Positions 25,720 to 36,502 of a DNA stretch of 64,000 nt are shown in pieces; the first letter of the stretch is position 1; every line of letters starts with the position of its first letter. Source of the stretch: Halosimplex rubrum (GTDB taxonomy: Archaea > Halobacteriota > Halobacteria > Halobacteriales > Haloarculaceae). The notes beneath the pieces were generated by a model. That model was not told where the DNA came from. It worked only from the letters and a program-made list of their open reading frames with translations, and did not search any database. The stretch covers positions 1,736,001-1,800,000 of the forward strand of contig NZ_CP058910.1 of assembly GCF_013415885.1 (NCBI RefSeq), in the 5' to 3' direction. A program made the translations under genes and the position numbers.

Positions 25720-26652
25720 TCAGTCGTCGGCCGGGGCGGCCGCGTCACGCGAAGTCAGGTCGACGGGGTCGGCGTCGACGTCGAGTTCGTCGAGCGCGAC
25801 CTGGGCGGCGCGCTTGCCGGAGACGAGCATGGCGCCGAACGTCGGGCCCATGCGCGGGAGGCCGTAGGTCGTCGCGGTGGCCATGCCGGTGACGACGAGG
25901 CCGTCGTGGGCGAGGCCGGTGTGCTCGACGACGGCGTCCTCGCTCTCGCCGACCCACATCGAGTCGTGGCCGGGCGAGTCGTGGCCGGGGGCGCCGTAGG
26001 TGTCGTCGCCGGTGCTATCCATGCCGCTGGCTTCCTCTTCGAGACCCGGCGCGTTGAGGACGCCGCGCTCGTCGAGCTTCTTGACCGCCATGGCCTCGTG
26101 GCCGGTGGCGTCGATGACCAGGTCCGCCTCGACGGCGATGGGGTCGACGCAGGTGATCTCCCGGGGCAGCGCGTGGACCGGCGTCCAGTTCATGACGATG
26201 CCGCCGACGCGGTGGTCCTCGCGGATGACGATGTCGGTGAACTCCGTCATGTTCTGCATCTTCGCGCCGGCGTCGCAGGCGGCCTTGATGAGGCCGGAAC
26301 AGGCCTCCGGGCCGTTGGCGACGTACAGGCCCTCGCTGTCCTGGGACTGCTTGTGGTCCACGTCGAGTTCGTCGAGGACCTGCTGGGCCGGGTCGCGCAC
26401 GGTGACCTTGTTCATCAGGAACCCGCCGAGCCAGAACCCACCACCGAGGTAGTTGTTCTTCTCGACGACCATCACCTGGACGCCCCGCTCGGACAGTTCC
26501 TTCGCCGCCATCAGCCCCGAGGGGCCGCCGCCGACGATGATCACGTCGCTGTCGGAGAAGTCCATGAACTCCTCGGTCCACTCCTGGCCGATCGCTCGGG
26601 TGACTTCCGCCTCGCCCACGTCGCTGAACTTGTCGAAGCCTTCCTGGCTCAT
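25720..26652 (-). CDS. thi4: Thiamine thiazole synthase Thi4
   Basis: Thiazole-forming enzyme of 310 residues, making the adenylated thiazole precursor of thiamine from NAD and glycine. The dinucleotide site [17 protein letters not shown] is near residue 37, followed by [14 protein letters not shown]. Cys168 (ITCVDPI) is at the place of the sulfur-donor cysteine shown to be essential in Haloferax Thi4, so this is probably a single-turnover enzyme using its own Cys. The ATG at 26652 gives MSQEGFDKF. It is divergent from thiR; the shared promoter motif is described separately. Confidence 0.95.
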   Translation of the reverse strand: MSQEGFDKFSDVGEAEVTRAIGQEWTEEFMDFSDSDVIIVGGGPSGLMAAKELSERGVQVMVVEKNNYLGGGFWLGGFLMNKVTVRDPAQQVLDELDVDHKQSQDSEGLYVANGPEACSGLIKAACDAGAKMQNMTEFTDIVIREDHRVGGIVMNWTPVHALPREITCVDPIAVEADLVIDATGHEAMAVKKLDERGVLNAPGLEEEASGMDSTGDDTYGAPGHDSPGHDSMWVGESEDAVVEHTGLAHDGLVVTGMATATTYGLPRMGPTFGAMLVSGKRAAQVALDELDVDADPVDLTSRDAAAPADD

Positions 26653-26691
26653 ATTAACCAGTGTTACCAGCGAGTGGTAAAACGACTTTCG

Positions 26692-26783
26692 GTATAAGTC
26701 GCTTGTACGGTCGGCCGAACGCGGGCCCGGTGACGGACGCGGGGCCGCGGCGGATACGAAGTCGTTGTACAATGCGCTTATAC
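26692..26783. promoter_or_regulatory. Divergent thi4/thiR promoters with shared 17-bp motif
   Basis: The minus strand at 26708-26692 reads GTACAAGCGACTTATAC and the plus strand at 26767-26783 reads GTACAATGCGCTTATAC. Both are GTACAA, 4 nt, CTTATAC, where TTATA is the TATA box of thi4 (41 nt before its ATG) or thiR (25 nt before its ATG, leaderless). A site overlapping both promoters suits a ThiR operator giving autoregulation and thi4 repression. Binding is inferred, not shown. Confidence 0.65.
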
Positions 26784-26806
26784 GTCGGCCGGGGCAAGCG
26801 GGGCGC

Positions 26807-27733
26807 ATGTCACTGCGGCTCCCCAGCGAGATCGTGGTCGAGCGGTTCCTCCCGACCGCGCGGGCGATGCTGGCGACCGAGTTGCACGACCGGGGGTTCA
26901 CCCAGAAGGAGGTCGCCGACCGCCTCGGACTGACGCAGGCGGCGGTGAGCAAGTACCTCCGCGGCGACGTGACCGTCGAGGACCGCTTCGCCGAGGACGA
27001 GCGGATGGTCGCGACCGTCGAGGCCGTCGCCGAGGGGTTCGCCGACGGGTCGATGGACGGCTACGAGGCGCTTTCGGAACTGCTCGACCTCGTCCGCGCG
27101 TTCGAGGATCGGGGCCCTATCTGCGCCGTCCACGAGGAGGAGATGCCGGCGCTGGAGGGGATGGGCTGTGACCTCTGTGTGCGGGGGACCGACGACGCGG
27201 TTCTCGCCGAACGCGAGGCGCTGGCCGCGGTCCGCCGGGCGGCCCGCCGGATCGCCAACGAGCCCGCGATGGCCGACCACGTCCCCAACGTCGGGACGAA
27301 CGTCGGGACGGCGGTCCCCGGCGCCGACGACGCGACGGACGTGGCCGCCGTCCCGGGGCGACTCCAGGCGGTCAACGGCCGGGTCGTGGTCCCCGCGGAC
27401 CCGGAGTTCGGCGCCTCCCAGCGCGTCGCCGAGACGATCCGCGCCGCGATGACCGTCGACCCCGACGTGCGGGGGGCCTTGAACCTCGCCACCTCCGAGG
27501 GGCTGCTCGACGCCGCCCGCGAGCGCGGGATCGACCCCGTCGAGTTCGACGCCGACTACGACGAGCGCGGCGAGCGCCTGCGCGGACACTTCCGCGAGCG
27601 CGGCGGCGTCCCCCGCGCGGCCTACCACGAGGGCGCGTTCGGCATCGAACCCGTCACGTACGTCTTCGGCGAGACGGCGACCGAGGCCGCCGCCCTCGCC
27701 GTCGCCCTCGTCGAGTCGACCCGTGCCGGATGA
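26807..27733 (+). CDS. thiR: Thiamine regulator ThiR (HTH + ThiN domain)
   Basis: Regulator of 308 residues. An N-terminal helix-turn-helix ([26 protein letters not shown], about residues 29-54) is followed by a CxxC (GCDLC) and a C-terminal ThiN domain (about 130-305, ending [21 protein letters not shown]). In archaea, HTH-ThiN proteins sense thiamine phosphates and repress thi4 and thiC. Its place next to thi4, in divergent orientation with a common motif, supports that role. The ATG at 26807 follows the TATA box by 25 nt; an earlier in-frame ATG at 26765 lies upstream of the TATA box. Confidence 0.88.
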   Translation: MSLRLPSEIVVERFLPTARAMLATELHDRGFTQKEVADRLGLTQAAVSKYLRGDVTVEDRFAEDERMVATVEAVAEGFADGSMDGYEALSELLDLVRAFEDRGPICAVHEEEMPALEGMGCDLCVRGTDDAVLAEREALAAVRRAARRIANEPAMADHVPNVGTNVGTAVPGADDATDVAAVPGRLQAVNGRVVVPADPEFGASQRVAETIRAAMTVDPDVRGALNLATSEGLLDAARERGIDPVEFDADYDERGERLRGHFRERGGVPRAAYHEGAFGIEPVTYVFGETATEAAALAVALVESTRAG

Positions 27734-27793
27734 GTACGACGAGCGTCTCACCGACCGGTAGTATTTATTGACTGACACCCTCAGGTGTGGACG

Positions 27794-29188
27794 ATGGGTC
27801 CTCGCCGCTCGACAGCGACCGTCCTCCTCGCAGCGCTCCTCGTCCTCGCCGGGTGTTCGACGCTCCTCGGCGGCGGGTCGACGCCCGCGCCGACCGACGA
27901 CGGAACGACTCCCGTTCCGACGGCCGCGGACGAACCGACGACGCCGACCGCGACGCCGTCGCCCGCCCCGGCACCGACGGCCACACCGACATCGACACCC
28001 ACGTCGACGCTCACGCCGACACCGACGCCATCGCCGACGCCGACACCGACGCCATCGCCGACGCCCACACCGACACCCACGCCGACGGCGACAGCGACGC
28101 CGTCGTCGAGCACCGGCTCCGGCGGCGTCGGTGAGAGCGCGCGGGTCGTCGTCCGCGGCGGGGAGCTCCCGGTCAACGCCACGGCGGTGTACCAGCGGGT
28201 CGAGCGGCTGATGGGCGCCGACGCGCCCGCGCCGACCGTCGACGTGGCCGCCGACGGGCCGGTCAACTTCTCCTCGCGGGAGCTCTCCCCGACGACCGAC
28301 GCGCTGGGCTACCGCCGCGGCGACGGGTCGATCTCGAAGTGCGGGCGGTTCTATCCCGCTTTCGCGGGCGAGGACGCCGTCACGATCACGCCCGGGAACC
28401 TCTCTGCGGAGGCCGTCGAGCTGGTCCTCGCCCACGAGTTCGTCCACATCGTCCAGGACGAGGTCGAGGGGTACGAGCGAGTCGGGGAGATCGAACGGTA
28501 CGCCGTCGACCACGCGCTCACCGAGGGCAGCGCCGTCTACGTCGCCGACCGGTACGCCGACCGCTACGACAAGCGCTGGAACGGCACCACGCCGCTGAGC
28601 ATCCGCGAGTGTATCTACGACCGCATCGGCGACGGCACCCGCGGCCTCGCCGGTCGCTACTACTTCGGGGGATCGCACTTCGAACAGCGACTCGACTCGC
28701 CGGCGAACCTCTCGGCGGTCTACCGGGCGCCGCCCCGGACGACCGAACAGGTGATCCACGGACTCGCGCCCGACGCCGAGCCGGTCGCGAACCTCTCGGT
28801 GTCGGTCCGCCAGCGCGGTCGCTGGATCGGCGACACCCGCGAGCGAGCGGGTGAACTCCGCCTCCGGTCGTGGCTCCGGACCGGGCTCCCCGCCGACCGC
28901 GTCGACACCGCCGCGACCGGCTGGGGCGCCGACGAGACCCTCACCTTCGAGCGCGACGGCGCGACGAGCGTCGCCTGGGTCCTCCGCATGGACTCGGCCG
29001 CCGACGCCGAGGAACTCGCCGCGGCCGCGAGCGATCTGGAGACCACCCTGGAGTCGCGCGACGCGACGAGTGTCGGGGTGGAGCAGGTGGGCGACGGGAC
29101 CGTCGTCGTCTTCGCCGGCGCCGATTCGTTCGTGGCGGACGCCGACGCCACCGGGACCGACGACGACGTGACGGTCACCGTGCCGTAG
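27794..29188 (+). CDS. HExxH lipoprotein with Thr/Pro linker (Hvo_1808-like)
   Basis: Surface lipoprotein of 464 residues: signal peptide with lipobox LVLAGC, then a Thr/Pro-rich linker of about 85 residues (28-112), then an ectodomain. HEFVH at 214-218 is an HExxH zinc motif, and TEGSAVYVAD further on supplies a candidate third ligand Glu, as in gluzincin peptidases. This resembles the haloarchaeal Hvo_1808 surface-protein family (assignment from memory). TATTTA at 27762-27767 gives a leaderless start at the ATG at 27794. A paralogue follows 50 bp downstream. Confidence 0.75.
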   Translation: MGPRRSTATVLLAALLVLAGCSTLLGGGSTPAPTDDGTTPVPTAADEPTTPTATPSPAPAPTATPTSTPTSTLTPTPTPSPTPTPTPSPTPTPTPTPTATATPSSSTGSGGVGESARVVVRGGELPVNATAVYQRVERLMGADAPAPTVDVAADGPVNFSSRELSPTTDALGYRRGDGSISKCGRFYPAFAGEDAVTITPGNLSAEAVELVLAHEFVHIVQDEVEGYERVGEIERYAVDHALTEGSAVYVADRYADRYDKRWNGTTPLSIRECIYDRIGDGTRGLAGRYYFGGSHFEQRLDSPANLSAVYRAPPRTTEQVIHGLAPDAEPVANLSVSVRQRGRWIGDTRERAGELRLRSWLRTGLPADRVDTAATGWGADETLTFERDGATSVAWVLRMDSAADAEELAAAASDLETTLESRDATSVGVEQVGDGTVVVFAGADSFVADADATGTDDDVTVTVP

Positions 29189-29238
29189 CCGAACTATCGG
29201 ATCGAACGCATTTTCACGTTACAGTTCTATCGGGTGAT

Positions 29239-30492
29239 ATGGCGACCCGACGGGCCCTCTCGACGCTATCGCTCGCCTGCCTCCTCGTTCTCGCCGGCTG
29301 TGGGGCGCCGTTCGGCGCGAGCACGACGCCGGATCCGACCCCGGCCGCGACCGGCACCGAACCGGGAGTGACGTCGACCGCGACGCCCGATGGATCGGAG
29401 CCGTCGGCCACCGAGCGCGGAGTCGGACCGGGTGACCCGGCCGGCGTCGGCGAGAGCCGGCGCGTCGCCGTTCGCGGTGGGGAGCTCCCGTTCAACGCGA
29501 CGGTCGTCTACCGCCGCGTCGAGCGGCTGCTCGGCGTCGACGAGCCGGTTCCCGAGGTCGTCGTCGGGGACCGGGACGCGTTCGACTTCTCGGCGATCGA
29601 ACCTCGCCCGTACCAGGCGGCGTTGGGACTGCAGGCGGGGTCGGTCTCCGACTGTGCGACGTTCTATTCGGCGTCCGGCGGCGACCCCATCTCCATCACC
29701 CAGGGGACCCTCTCGGCGGAAGCCGTCGAGCTGATCTTCGTCCACGAACTCGGTCACACGTTTCAGGGACGGGCGTCGGGGTCCGTGGATATGACCGAAC
29801 TCGGCGAGTCGTCCACCTACCTCACGGGTGGTGTCGCGGTGTACACCACGGACCGGTACGCCGAACGCTACGACAAGCGCTGGAACGGGTCTCGGCCCGT
29901 CGATGTCAGGGAGTGTGTCTACGACGAGGCCCCCGGAGCCTACCGACAGACGGCCGGTGAGATCTACTTCGGGGCGCGCTACGTCGAGGAGCGAGTCGAC
30001 GAGCCGACGAACCTCTCGGCGGTCTTCGAGTCGCCGCCCGAGTCCGCCGAAGCGGTCGTCCACCGTCTCGAACCCGGCGCGGAACCGGTCCGCTCGCTGG
30101 ACGTGCGCGTCGACGGCGGCGACCGCTGGGCGGTCGGCGAGCGGCGCCGCGCCGGCGAGATCGAACTCCGGGCGTGGCTCCACGCCGGCCTCCCCGACGA
30201 CCAGGTCGACACCGCCGCGACGGGGTGGGGCGCCGACAGACTCGTCCGGTTCGGCGACGATACCGACCCGAGCGTGGCGTGGGTCCTCCGGATGGACTCC
30301 GCCGGAGACGCCGACGAACTCGCGGACGCCGTCGCCGACCTCGAAACCGACCTCGAATCGCGGAACGCGACCGAACTCCGCTCGACGCGCGTCGGCGAGG
30401 CGACGGTCGTCGCCTTCGCCGGAACCGAGTCGTTCGTCGCGAACGCGACCGCGGGCGGCACCGCCGGAAACGTGACTGTCGCAGCGCCGTAG
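29239..30492 (+). CDS. Second HExxH lipoprotein, tandem paralogue
   Basis: A 417-residue paralogue of the preceding gene: lipobox LVLAGC, a shorter linker (about 40 residues), and an ectodomain aligned end to end. HELGH is at 169-173. The upstream partner's TEGSAVYVAD is here [10 protein letters not shown], so the likely third zinc ligand Glu is replaced by Gly. Activity may be lost or altered. Shared blocks RYDKRWNG and [10 protein letters not shown] show the two arose by tandem duplication and then diverged. It is probably co-transcribed with its neighbour. Confidence 0.75.
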   Translation: MATRRALSTLSLACLLVLAGCGAPFGASTTPDPTPAATGTEPGVTSTATPDGSEPSATERGVGPGDPAGVGESRRVAVRGGELPFNATVVYRRVERLLGVDEPVPEVVVGDRDAFDFSAIEPRPYQAALGLQAGSVSDCATFYSASGGDPISITQGTLSAEAVELIFVHELGHTFQGRASGSVDMTELGESSTYLTGGVAVYTTDRYAERYDKRWNGSRPVDVRECVYDEAPGAYRQTAGEIYFGARYVEERVDEPTNLSAVFESPPESAEAVVHRLEPGAEPVRSLDVRVDGGDRWAVGERRRAGEIELRAWLHAGLPDDQVDTAATGWGADRLVRFGDDTDPSVAWVLRMDSAGDADELADAVADLETDLESRNATELRSTRVGEATVVAFAGTESFVANATAGGTAGNVTVAAP

Positions 30493-30551
30493 CGCGGCCG
30501 GACCCTCCCGGGCGGCACGCACCTTTTGTCCGTCTCCCCCCAAGTGATCAC

Positions 30552-32408
30552 ATGGCACAACAGACGACAGACGGCGCCGCGGTCGGCGACCCCAGCGACC
30601 GGTGGCGCGCCGACCCGGGCGCGTCGACGGGGACCGACATCGAGTGCGAGGGGTGGCGCCAGGAGGCCGCGCTCCGCATGCTCGACAACAACCTCGACCC
30701 GGAGGTCGCCGAACTCCCCGAGGACCTGGTCGTCTACGGCGGGACCGGCCGCGCCGCCCGCTCGTGGGACGCCTACGACGCCATCGTCGCACAACTCCGC
30801 GAACTGGGCGACACCGAGACGCTGCTCGTCCAGTCGGGCAAACCCGTCGGCCGCTTCGAGACCCACGAGCGGGCGCCCCGGGTCCTCATCGCCAACTCCA
30901 ACCTCGTCGGGAAGTGGGACAACTGGGAACAGTTCCACGAACTCGAAGCGAAGGGCCTGATCATGTACGGCCAGATGACCGCCGGGTCGTGGGCGTACAT
31001 CGGGACCCAGGGGATCGTTCAGGGCACCTACGAGACGCTCGCCGAAGCCGCACGCCAGCATTTTCGCGGGTCCCTCGAAGGGAACGTCGTCGTCACCGGT
31101 GGACTCGGAGGGATGGGCGGCGCACAGCCGCTCGCGGTGACGATGAACGAGGGCGTCTGTATCGCCGCGGAGGTCGACGAGGCCCGCATCGACCGACGTA
31201 TCGAGACGGGCTACTGCGAGGAGAAGACCGACGACCTCGACGAGGCCATCGAGCGCGCCGAAGCGGCCGCGGCGGCGGGCGAGCCGTATTCGGTCGGCGT
31301 CCACGCCAACGCCGCCGACGTGCTCGAAGCGATGCTCGAACGCGAGTTCGTCCCCGACGTCGTCACCGACCAGACCGCCGCCCACGACGCCCTGGAGGGG
31401 TACTACCCCTCGGGCTACACCGTGGCGGAGGCCGACGAGTTGCGCGAGCGCGACCCCGAGCGCTACGAACGGGAGAGCCTCGAAACGATGGAACGGCACG
31501 TCGACGCGATCCTCGAACTGCAGGAGCGCGGCGCGGTCGCCGTCGAGTACGGCAACAACGTCCGCGGCCAGGTCGCCGACTTCCGGGCCGAACGCGCCCG
31601 CGATAGCGAGGGAAGCGGGGACGACGAGGTTCGCTGGCCGCTCTCGGGCGCCACCGACGCCGAGCGCGCACCCTTCGACTTCCCGGGGTTCGTCCCGGCC
31701 TACGTCCGACCCCTCTTTTGCGAGGGGAAGGGCCCGTTCCGCTGGGTCGCGCTGTCGGGCGACCCCGCCGACATCCACCGGACCGACGAGGCCGTCAAAG
31801 AGCTGTTCCCCGAGAAGGACGCGCTGCACCGCTGGATCGACCTCGCTCGGGAGCGGGTCTCGTTTCAGGGACTGCCCGCGCGGGTCTGCTGGCTGGGTGC
31901 GGAAACGAGCGAGACGCCGCAGGCGTCTCGGAGCGGAGGCGACGAAGCCGCCGAGGGCGACGACGAGCGGCTCACCGAACGGGCTCGCTTCGCCCTTCGG
32001 ATCAACGACCTCGTCGCCGACGGCGAGATCCGGGCGCCGGTCGTCGTCACGCGCGACCACCTCGACGCCGGCAGCGTCGCCTCGCCCAACCGCGAGACCG
32101 AGGACATGAAAGACGGCTCGGACGCCGTCGCCGACTGGCCGATCCTCAACGCCCTGCTGAACTGCGCCGCCGGCGCGGACATCGTGAGCGTCCACGACGG
32201 CGGCGGCGTCGGCATCGGCAACGCCCTCCACACCAACAACCACGTCGTCCTCGACGGCTCCGATCTCGCCGCCGAGAAGGCCCGGCGCGTGTTCACGACC
32301 GACCCCGGGACGGGCGTCGTCCGCCACGCCGACGCCGGCTACGAGGCGGCGCTCGAACGGGCCCGAACGTCCGATATCGCGGTCCCGATGGAGGACCGCG
32401 ATGGGTGA
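30552..32408 (+). CDS. hutU: Urocanate hydratase
   Basis: Urocanase of 618 residues, second step of histidine degradation (urocanate to imidazolonepropionate) with tightly bound NAD. Conserved segments are [36 protein letters not shown] and NHVVLDGSD. It is longer than typical urocanases (about 555 residues) because of acidic inserts: SEGSGDDE near residue 357 and [20 protein letters not shown] near 455. The second is encoded by DNA containing a perfect hairpin (31910-31930). First gene of hutUGIH; its stop overlaps hutG by 8 bp. Confidence 0.96.
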   Translation: MAQQTTDGAAVGDPSDRWRADPGASTGTDIECEGWRQEAALRMLDNNLDPEVAELPEDLVVYGGTGRAARSWDAYDAIVAQLRELGDTETLLVQSGKPVGRFETHERAPRVLIANSNLVGKWDNWEQFHELEAKGLIMYGQMTAGSWAYIGTQGIVQGTYETLAEAARQHFRGSLEGNVVVTGGLGGMGGAQPLAVTMNEGVCIAAEVDEARIDRRIETGYCEEKTDDLDEAIERAEAAAAAGEPYSVGVHANAADVLEAMLEREFVPDVVTDQTAAHDALEGYYPSGYTVAEADELRERDPERYERESLETMERHVDAILELQERGAVAVEYGNNVRGQVADFRAERARDSEGSGDDEVRWPLSGATDAERAPFDFPGFVPAYVRPLFCEGKGPFRWVALSGDPADIHRTDEAVKELFPEKDALHRWIDLARERVSFQGLPARVCWLGAETSETPQASRSGGDEAAEGDDERLTERARFALRINDLVADGEIRAPVVVTRDHLDAGSVASPNRETEDMKDGSDAVADWPILNALLNCAAGADIVSVHDGGGVGIGNALHTNNHVVLDGSDLAAEKARRVFTTDPGTGVVRHADAGYEAALERARTSDIAVPMEDRDG

Positions 32409-33480
32409 CGGCCCGGCCGGGACGGCGGAGTTCTCGCCGCCGTCGGCGTGGACGGGGCCCTCGGCCGACCCGAACGACGAACAGTTCGGCGACGCCGTCG
32501 AACCGGCCTCCCTCGACGACCTCGGCGAGTACGGCGCGGTGTTCGTCGGCGAACCCTACGACGGCGCGGTCATCGGCCGCCGCGGCGCCGCGGAGGGTCC
32601 GGCCGCGATCCGCGCGTCGCTGGCCGCGGCGAAGACCCACCACGTCGACCTCGGTCCGATCTCGGTCGCGGGCGACCCTGTCGACGAGGACGGCGAGGTG
32701 ACGGCGACCGAGCGGATCCACGGCCCGACCGGCCCTAGTGTCGGACTGGCCGACCTCGGCGATATCGACCTCCCGGACGGCACCGAAGCCGACGACCCGT
32801 CGGTCGAATCCGTTCAGGCGCACGTCCGCGAGGTGACCGACGAACTCTACGGCCGGGGCGTCGTCCCGATGTTCCTCGGCGGCGACAACTCGCTGACGTA
32901 CCCCAACGCCGCGCCGCTGCTGGAGCGGGGGTCGCTCGGCGTCCTCAGCTTCGACGCACACCTCGACTGCCGCGAAGTCCGGGAGGGCGTCGGCCCCACC
33001 AGCGGCACGCCCTACCGACAGCTGTTCGCCGACGGGCTCGACGAACTCGCGGTGGTCGGCGCGCGCAACTTCGAGACGTCGACCGCCTACCACGACTACC
33101 TCCACGAACGGGGCGGGCGCGTGTTCACGCCCGCCGATGTGGCCGCCGACCCCGTCGACGCGATGGACGACGCCATCGCCTCGCTGGGCGACGTGGACGC
33201 CATCTACGTCAGCGTCGACCTCGACGTCCTCGACGCGGCGGCCGCGCCGGGCGTCAGCGCGCTGACGCCCGGCGGGCTCTCCACGCGGGAACTGTACCGC
33301 CTGCTCGAACACGTCGCGACCCACGGCCGCGTCGCCGGCTTCGAGGTCGTCGAGTGCGCGCCGCCGCTGGACGAGGGCGGGCGGACCGTCGACGCCGCCG
33401 CCCGCGCGGTCGCGCACTTCCTCGCCAGCCTCGCCGCGCCGAAGGGCCGCCACGGCCGCAGGGGGGCGCTCGATGGTTGA
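32401..33480 (+). CDS. hutG: Formimidoylglutamase (arginase family)
   Basis: Ureohydrolase-fold enzyme of 359 residues, hydrolysing N-formimidoyl-glutamate to glutamate and formamide, the last hut step in this pathway. Manganese motifs are GGDNS, SFDAHLD and [10 protein letters not shown]. In arginase and agmatinase the first is GGDHS; Asn replaces His here, a change I recall also for a characterised formiminoglutamase. The ATG at 32401 overlaps hutU and its stop overlaps hutI, both by 8 bp. Confidence 0.93.
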   Translation: MGDGPAGTAEFSPPSAWTGPSADPNDEQFGDAVEPASLDDLGEYGAVFVGEPYDGAVIGRRGAAEGPAAIRASLAAAKTHHVDLGPISVAGDPVDEDGEVTATERIHGPTGPSVGLADLGDIDLPDGTEADDPSVESVQAHVREVTDELYGRGVVPMFLGGDNSLTYPNAAPLLERGSLGVLSFDAHLDCREVREGVGPTSGTPYRQLFADGLDELAVVGARNFETSTAYHDYLHERGGRVFTPADVAADPVDAMDDAIASLGDVDAIYVSVDLDVLDAAAAPGVSALTPGGLSTRELYRLLEHVATHGRVAGFEVVECAPPLDEGGRTVDAAARAVAHFLASLAAPKGRHGRRGALDG

Positions 33481-34840
33481 GTTGACGGCGGTCGTCCACG
33501 GCGCCGCCGAGGTGGCGACCGCGACCGGCGGCCTCGGGAGCGACGACCCGGCGGGCGTCGTCGAGGACGGCGCGGTCGCGGTCGTCGACGGGGCTATCGC
33601 GGCGGTCGGTCCCACCGACGAGGTGACCCGCGAGTATCCGCCGGCGAACGCCGTCCACGAAGTGGACGCGAGCGGTCGGGCGGTGATACCCGGCTCCGTC
33701 GACTCGCACACCCACGCCTGCTTCGCCGGCGACCGCTCCGACGAGTTCGAGGCGAAACTCCGGGGGACGACCTACGGGGAACTGCTCGCGAACGGCGGCG
33801 GCATCCACCGTACCGTCCGGGCGACGCGGGCCGCGACCGACGACGAACTGCTGGGGAATCTGCTCGACCACCTCGACGTGATGGTCGCCCACGGAACGAC
33901 CACCGTCGAGGTGAAGTCGGGCTACGGCCTCGACACCGAGACGGAGCTGCGGATGCTCGACGCCATCGACCGCGCCGACGACCGCCATCCCGTCGACGTG
34001 GTCCCGACGTTCATGGGCGCTCACGCGGTGCCGCGCGAGGCCGACCGCAGGGAGGCCTCGGACCGAGCGAGCGGCGAAGCCGCGAGCCGCGGGAGAGACC
34101 CCGTCGACGCCGATGACTACGTCGACCGCGTGGTCTCCGAGCAGCTCCCGGCCGTCGAATCGCAGGGTGTCGCCGAGTTCTGCGACGTCTTCTGCGACGA
34201 GGGGGCGTTCACCGTCGACCAGTCGCGGCGCGTCCTCCACGCGGGCGCCGAGCGCGGCCTGACGCCGAAGGTCCACGCGGAGGAACTCGCCCACCGCGGC
34301 GGCGCGAAGCTCGCTGCGGAGGTGGGCGCCGCCAGCGCCGACCACCTCCTGCACGCCACCGACGAGGACGTGGGAGCGCTCGTGGAGGCGGGCGTGACGC
34401 CCGTGCTCCTGCCCGGCACCGCCTTCGGGCTCGGCGCCGACTACGCCGACGGGCGGGCGATGGTCGACGCCGGCGCGCCGGTCGCCGTCGCGACCGACTT
34501 CAACCCGAACTGCCACTCCCAGAGCACGGGCTTCGCGAGCGCGCTGGCCTGCGTCGAGATGGGACTCACGCCCGCCGAAGCGCTGGTGGCCACCACCCGC
34601 AACGGCGCCCGCGCGCTGGACCGCCCCGATCTGGGCGCCCTCCGCGAGGGCGCGCCCGCCGACCTGGTCGTCCTCGACGCGCCCTCGCACGTCCACGTCC
34701 CCTACAGCTACGGGGTCAACCGCGTCGCGACGGTGCTGAAAGAGGGCCGACCGGTCGTCGGCCCCGAGTGGACCGGCGAGACGGGTGGCGACCCCGGCGA
34801 CGGCGGCGGTCGGGGTGGCGGAGGTGGACCCGATGTCTGA
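33473..34840 (+). CDS. hutI: Imidazolonepropionase
   Basis: Amidohydrolase of 455 residues opening imidazolonepropionate to formimidoylglutamate. Zinc motif [11 protein letters not shown] is near residue 80, followed by [15 protein letters not shown], the HAEE ligand and [13 protein letters not shown] charged insert ([18 protein letters not shown], near residue 185) interrupts a loop after FMGAHAVP and is encoded by GC-rich repetitive DNA. ATG overlaps the hutG stop (ATGGTTGA) and the stop overlaps hutH by 8 bp. Confidence 0.95.
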   Translation: MVELTAVVHGAAEVATATGGLGSDDPAGVVEDGAVAVVDGAIAAVGPTDEVTREYPPANAVHEVDASGRAVIPGSVDSHTHACFAGDRSDEFEAKLRGTTYGELLANGGGIHRTVRATRAATDDELLGNLLDHLDVMVAHGTTTVEVKSGYGLDTETELRMLDAIDRADDRHPVDVVPTFMGAHAVPREADRREASDRASGEAASRGRDPVDADDYVDRVVSEQLPAVESQGVAEFCDVFCDEGAFTVDQSRRVLHAGAERGLTPKVHAEELAHRGGAKLAAEVGAASADHLLHATDEDVGALVEAGVTPVLLPGTAFGLGADYADGRAMVDAGAPVAVATDFNPNCHSQSTGFASALACVEMGLTPAEALVATTRNGARALDRPDLGALREGAPADLVVLDAPSHVHVPYSYGVNRVATVLKEGRPVVGPEWTGETGGDPGDGGGRGGGGGPDV

Positions 34841-36440
34841 GGCGACGGTCGTCCTCGACGGCGAGTCGCTGACTCCGGAGAACGTGGCCGCCGTCGCCCG
34901 CGAGGGCGCCGAAGTCGCTATCACCGACGAGGCCCGCGAGGCGGTCCGCGTCGCCCGCGAGCGCGTCGAAGACGTGGTCGAGAGCGACGAAGCGGTCTAC
35001 GGCGTCAACACCGGTTTCGGCGAACTCGTCGACCAGCGCATCCCCCGCGAGGACGTCGCGCAGTTGCAGACGAACCTCCTGCGCAGCCACAGTGCCGGCA
35101 GCGGCGACCCCCTTCCCGCGGAGGCCGTCCGCGCGATGCTGCTCGCGCGGGTCAACGCGCTCGTCAAGGGGTATTCGGGCGTCCGCGAGGTCGTCGCCGA
35201 CCACCTCGTGACGATGCTGAACGAGGGCGTCCACCCGGTCGTCCCGCGGACGGGGAGCCTCGGCGCCAGCGGCGACCTGGCGCCGCTGGCCCACGCGACT
35301 ATCGTCCTGCTCGGCGAGGGGCAAGCCGAAGTCGAGGACGAACGGCTCGACGGCGAGACGGCGCTGGCCCGCGCGGGGCTGGAGCCGCTGACGCTGGGCG
35401 CCAAGGAGGGGCTGGCGCTCATCAACGGCACGCAACTGACGGTCGGGCTCGGCGCGCTGCTCGTCGTCGATACGGAGCGGCTGGTCCGGGCCGCGGACGT
35501 GGCGGGCGCGCTGACGACGGAGGTGACGCTGAGTTCGACGGTCCCCAGCCACCCGGCGATCCAGGCCGTCCGCCCCCACGAGGGCCAGGCCGCGAGTGCG
35601 GCGAACCTCCGGCGGCTGACCGCCGGCTCGGAGGTCGTCGACTCCCACCGCAACTGCGACCGCGTGCAGGACGCCTACTCGACGCGCTGTCTCCCGCAGG
35701 TCCACGGCGCCGTCCGCGACGCCGTCGCCCACCTCCGGGCGGCGGTCGAAGTCGAGCTGAACAGCGCCACCGACAACCCCCTGGTCTTCCGCCGCGAGTC
35801 GATCGCCGACCGGACCGACCAGGCCACGGCCGCCGCCGACCGCGCCAGCGGCACCGACCGCGCCGCGGTGCTCTCGGGCGGCAACTTCCACGGCGAACCC
35901 CTCGCGCTCCGGCTGGACTACCTGACGGGCGCGCTGACCGAACTCGCCGCGATCGCAGAGCGGCGCGTCGACCGCACGCTCAACCCCAACACCCAGGAGT
36001 CGCACCTCCCGCCCTTTCTCACCACCGAGCCCGGTCTCCGCTCGGGGTACATGATCGCCCAGTACACCGCGGCCGCGCTGGTCAACGAGTGCCGGGCCGC
36101 GGGCCGCCCCTCGACGGACAACACGCCCGTCAGCGGCAACCAGGAGGACCACGTCAGCATGAGCGCCACCGCCGCCTGGGGCGCCCGCGAGACCGCCGAC
36201 CGCGTCGCTCGCGTCGTCGGGATCGAACTCCTGTGTGGCGCCCAGGCCGCCGAGTTCGTCGACGACGACCTCGCCCCGGGCCGCGGCACCGGCGCCGCCT
36301 ACGAGGCGGTCCGCGAGCGCGTCCCGCCGCTGGACGAGGACCGCCCGCTCGCCGACGAGCTGGCCGCAGTCGCCGAGCTGGTCGCCTCGGGCGACCTCGA
36401 AGCGCGGGTGAACGCGGCGCTCGACGAGCCGCTGACCTGA
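34833..36440 (+). CDS. hutH: Histidine ammonia-lyase
   Basis: First enzyme of histidine degradation, 535 residues, removing ammonia to give urocanate. The MIO cofactor triad Ala145-Ser146-Gly147 lies in GSLGASGDLAPLAH. Other conserved blocks are YGVNTGFG, QTNLLRSHSAG, NGTQ and SATDNPLVF. The ATG at 34833 follows GGAGG and overlaps the hutI stop by 8 bp; an earlier in-frame ATG at 34785 is less suitable. Last gene of the hut operon. Confidence 0.96.
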   Translation: MSEATVVLDGESLTPENVAAVAREGAEVAITDEAREAVRVARERVEDVVESDEAVYGVNTGFGELVDQRIPREDVAQLQTNLLRSHSAGSGDPLPAEAVRAMLLARVNALVKGYSGVREVVADHLVTMLNEGVHPVVPRTGSLGASGDLAPLAHATIVLLGEGQAEVEDERLDGETALARAGLEPLTLGAKEGLALINGTQLTVGLGALLVVDTERLVRAADVAGALTTEVTLSSTVPSHPAIQAVRPHEGQAASAANLRRLTAGSEVVDSHRNCDRVQDAYSTRCLPQVHGAVRDAVAHLRAAVEVELNSATDNPLVFRRESIADRTDQATAAADRASGTDRAAVLSGGNFHGEPLALRLDYLTGALTELAAIAERRVDRTLNPNTQESHLPPFLTTEPGLRSGYMIAQYTAAALVNECRAAGRPSTDNTPVSGNQEDHVSMSATAAWGARETADRVARVVGIELLCGAQAAEFVDDDLAPGRGTGAAYEAVRERVPPLDEDRPLADELAAVAELVASGDLEARVNAALDEPLT

Positions 36441-36502
36441 GCGCCTGTCGCCACCGGTCTCGGACGACGCGGACGGCCGCGCCCGACCGCCGGGACGGCC
36501 GC

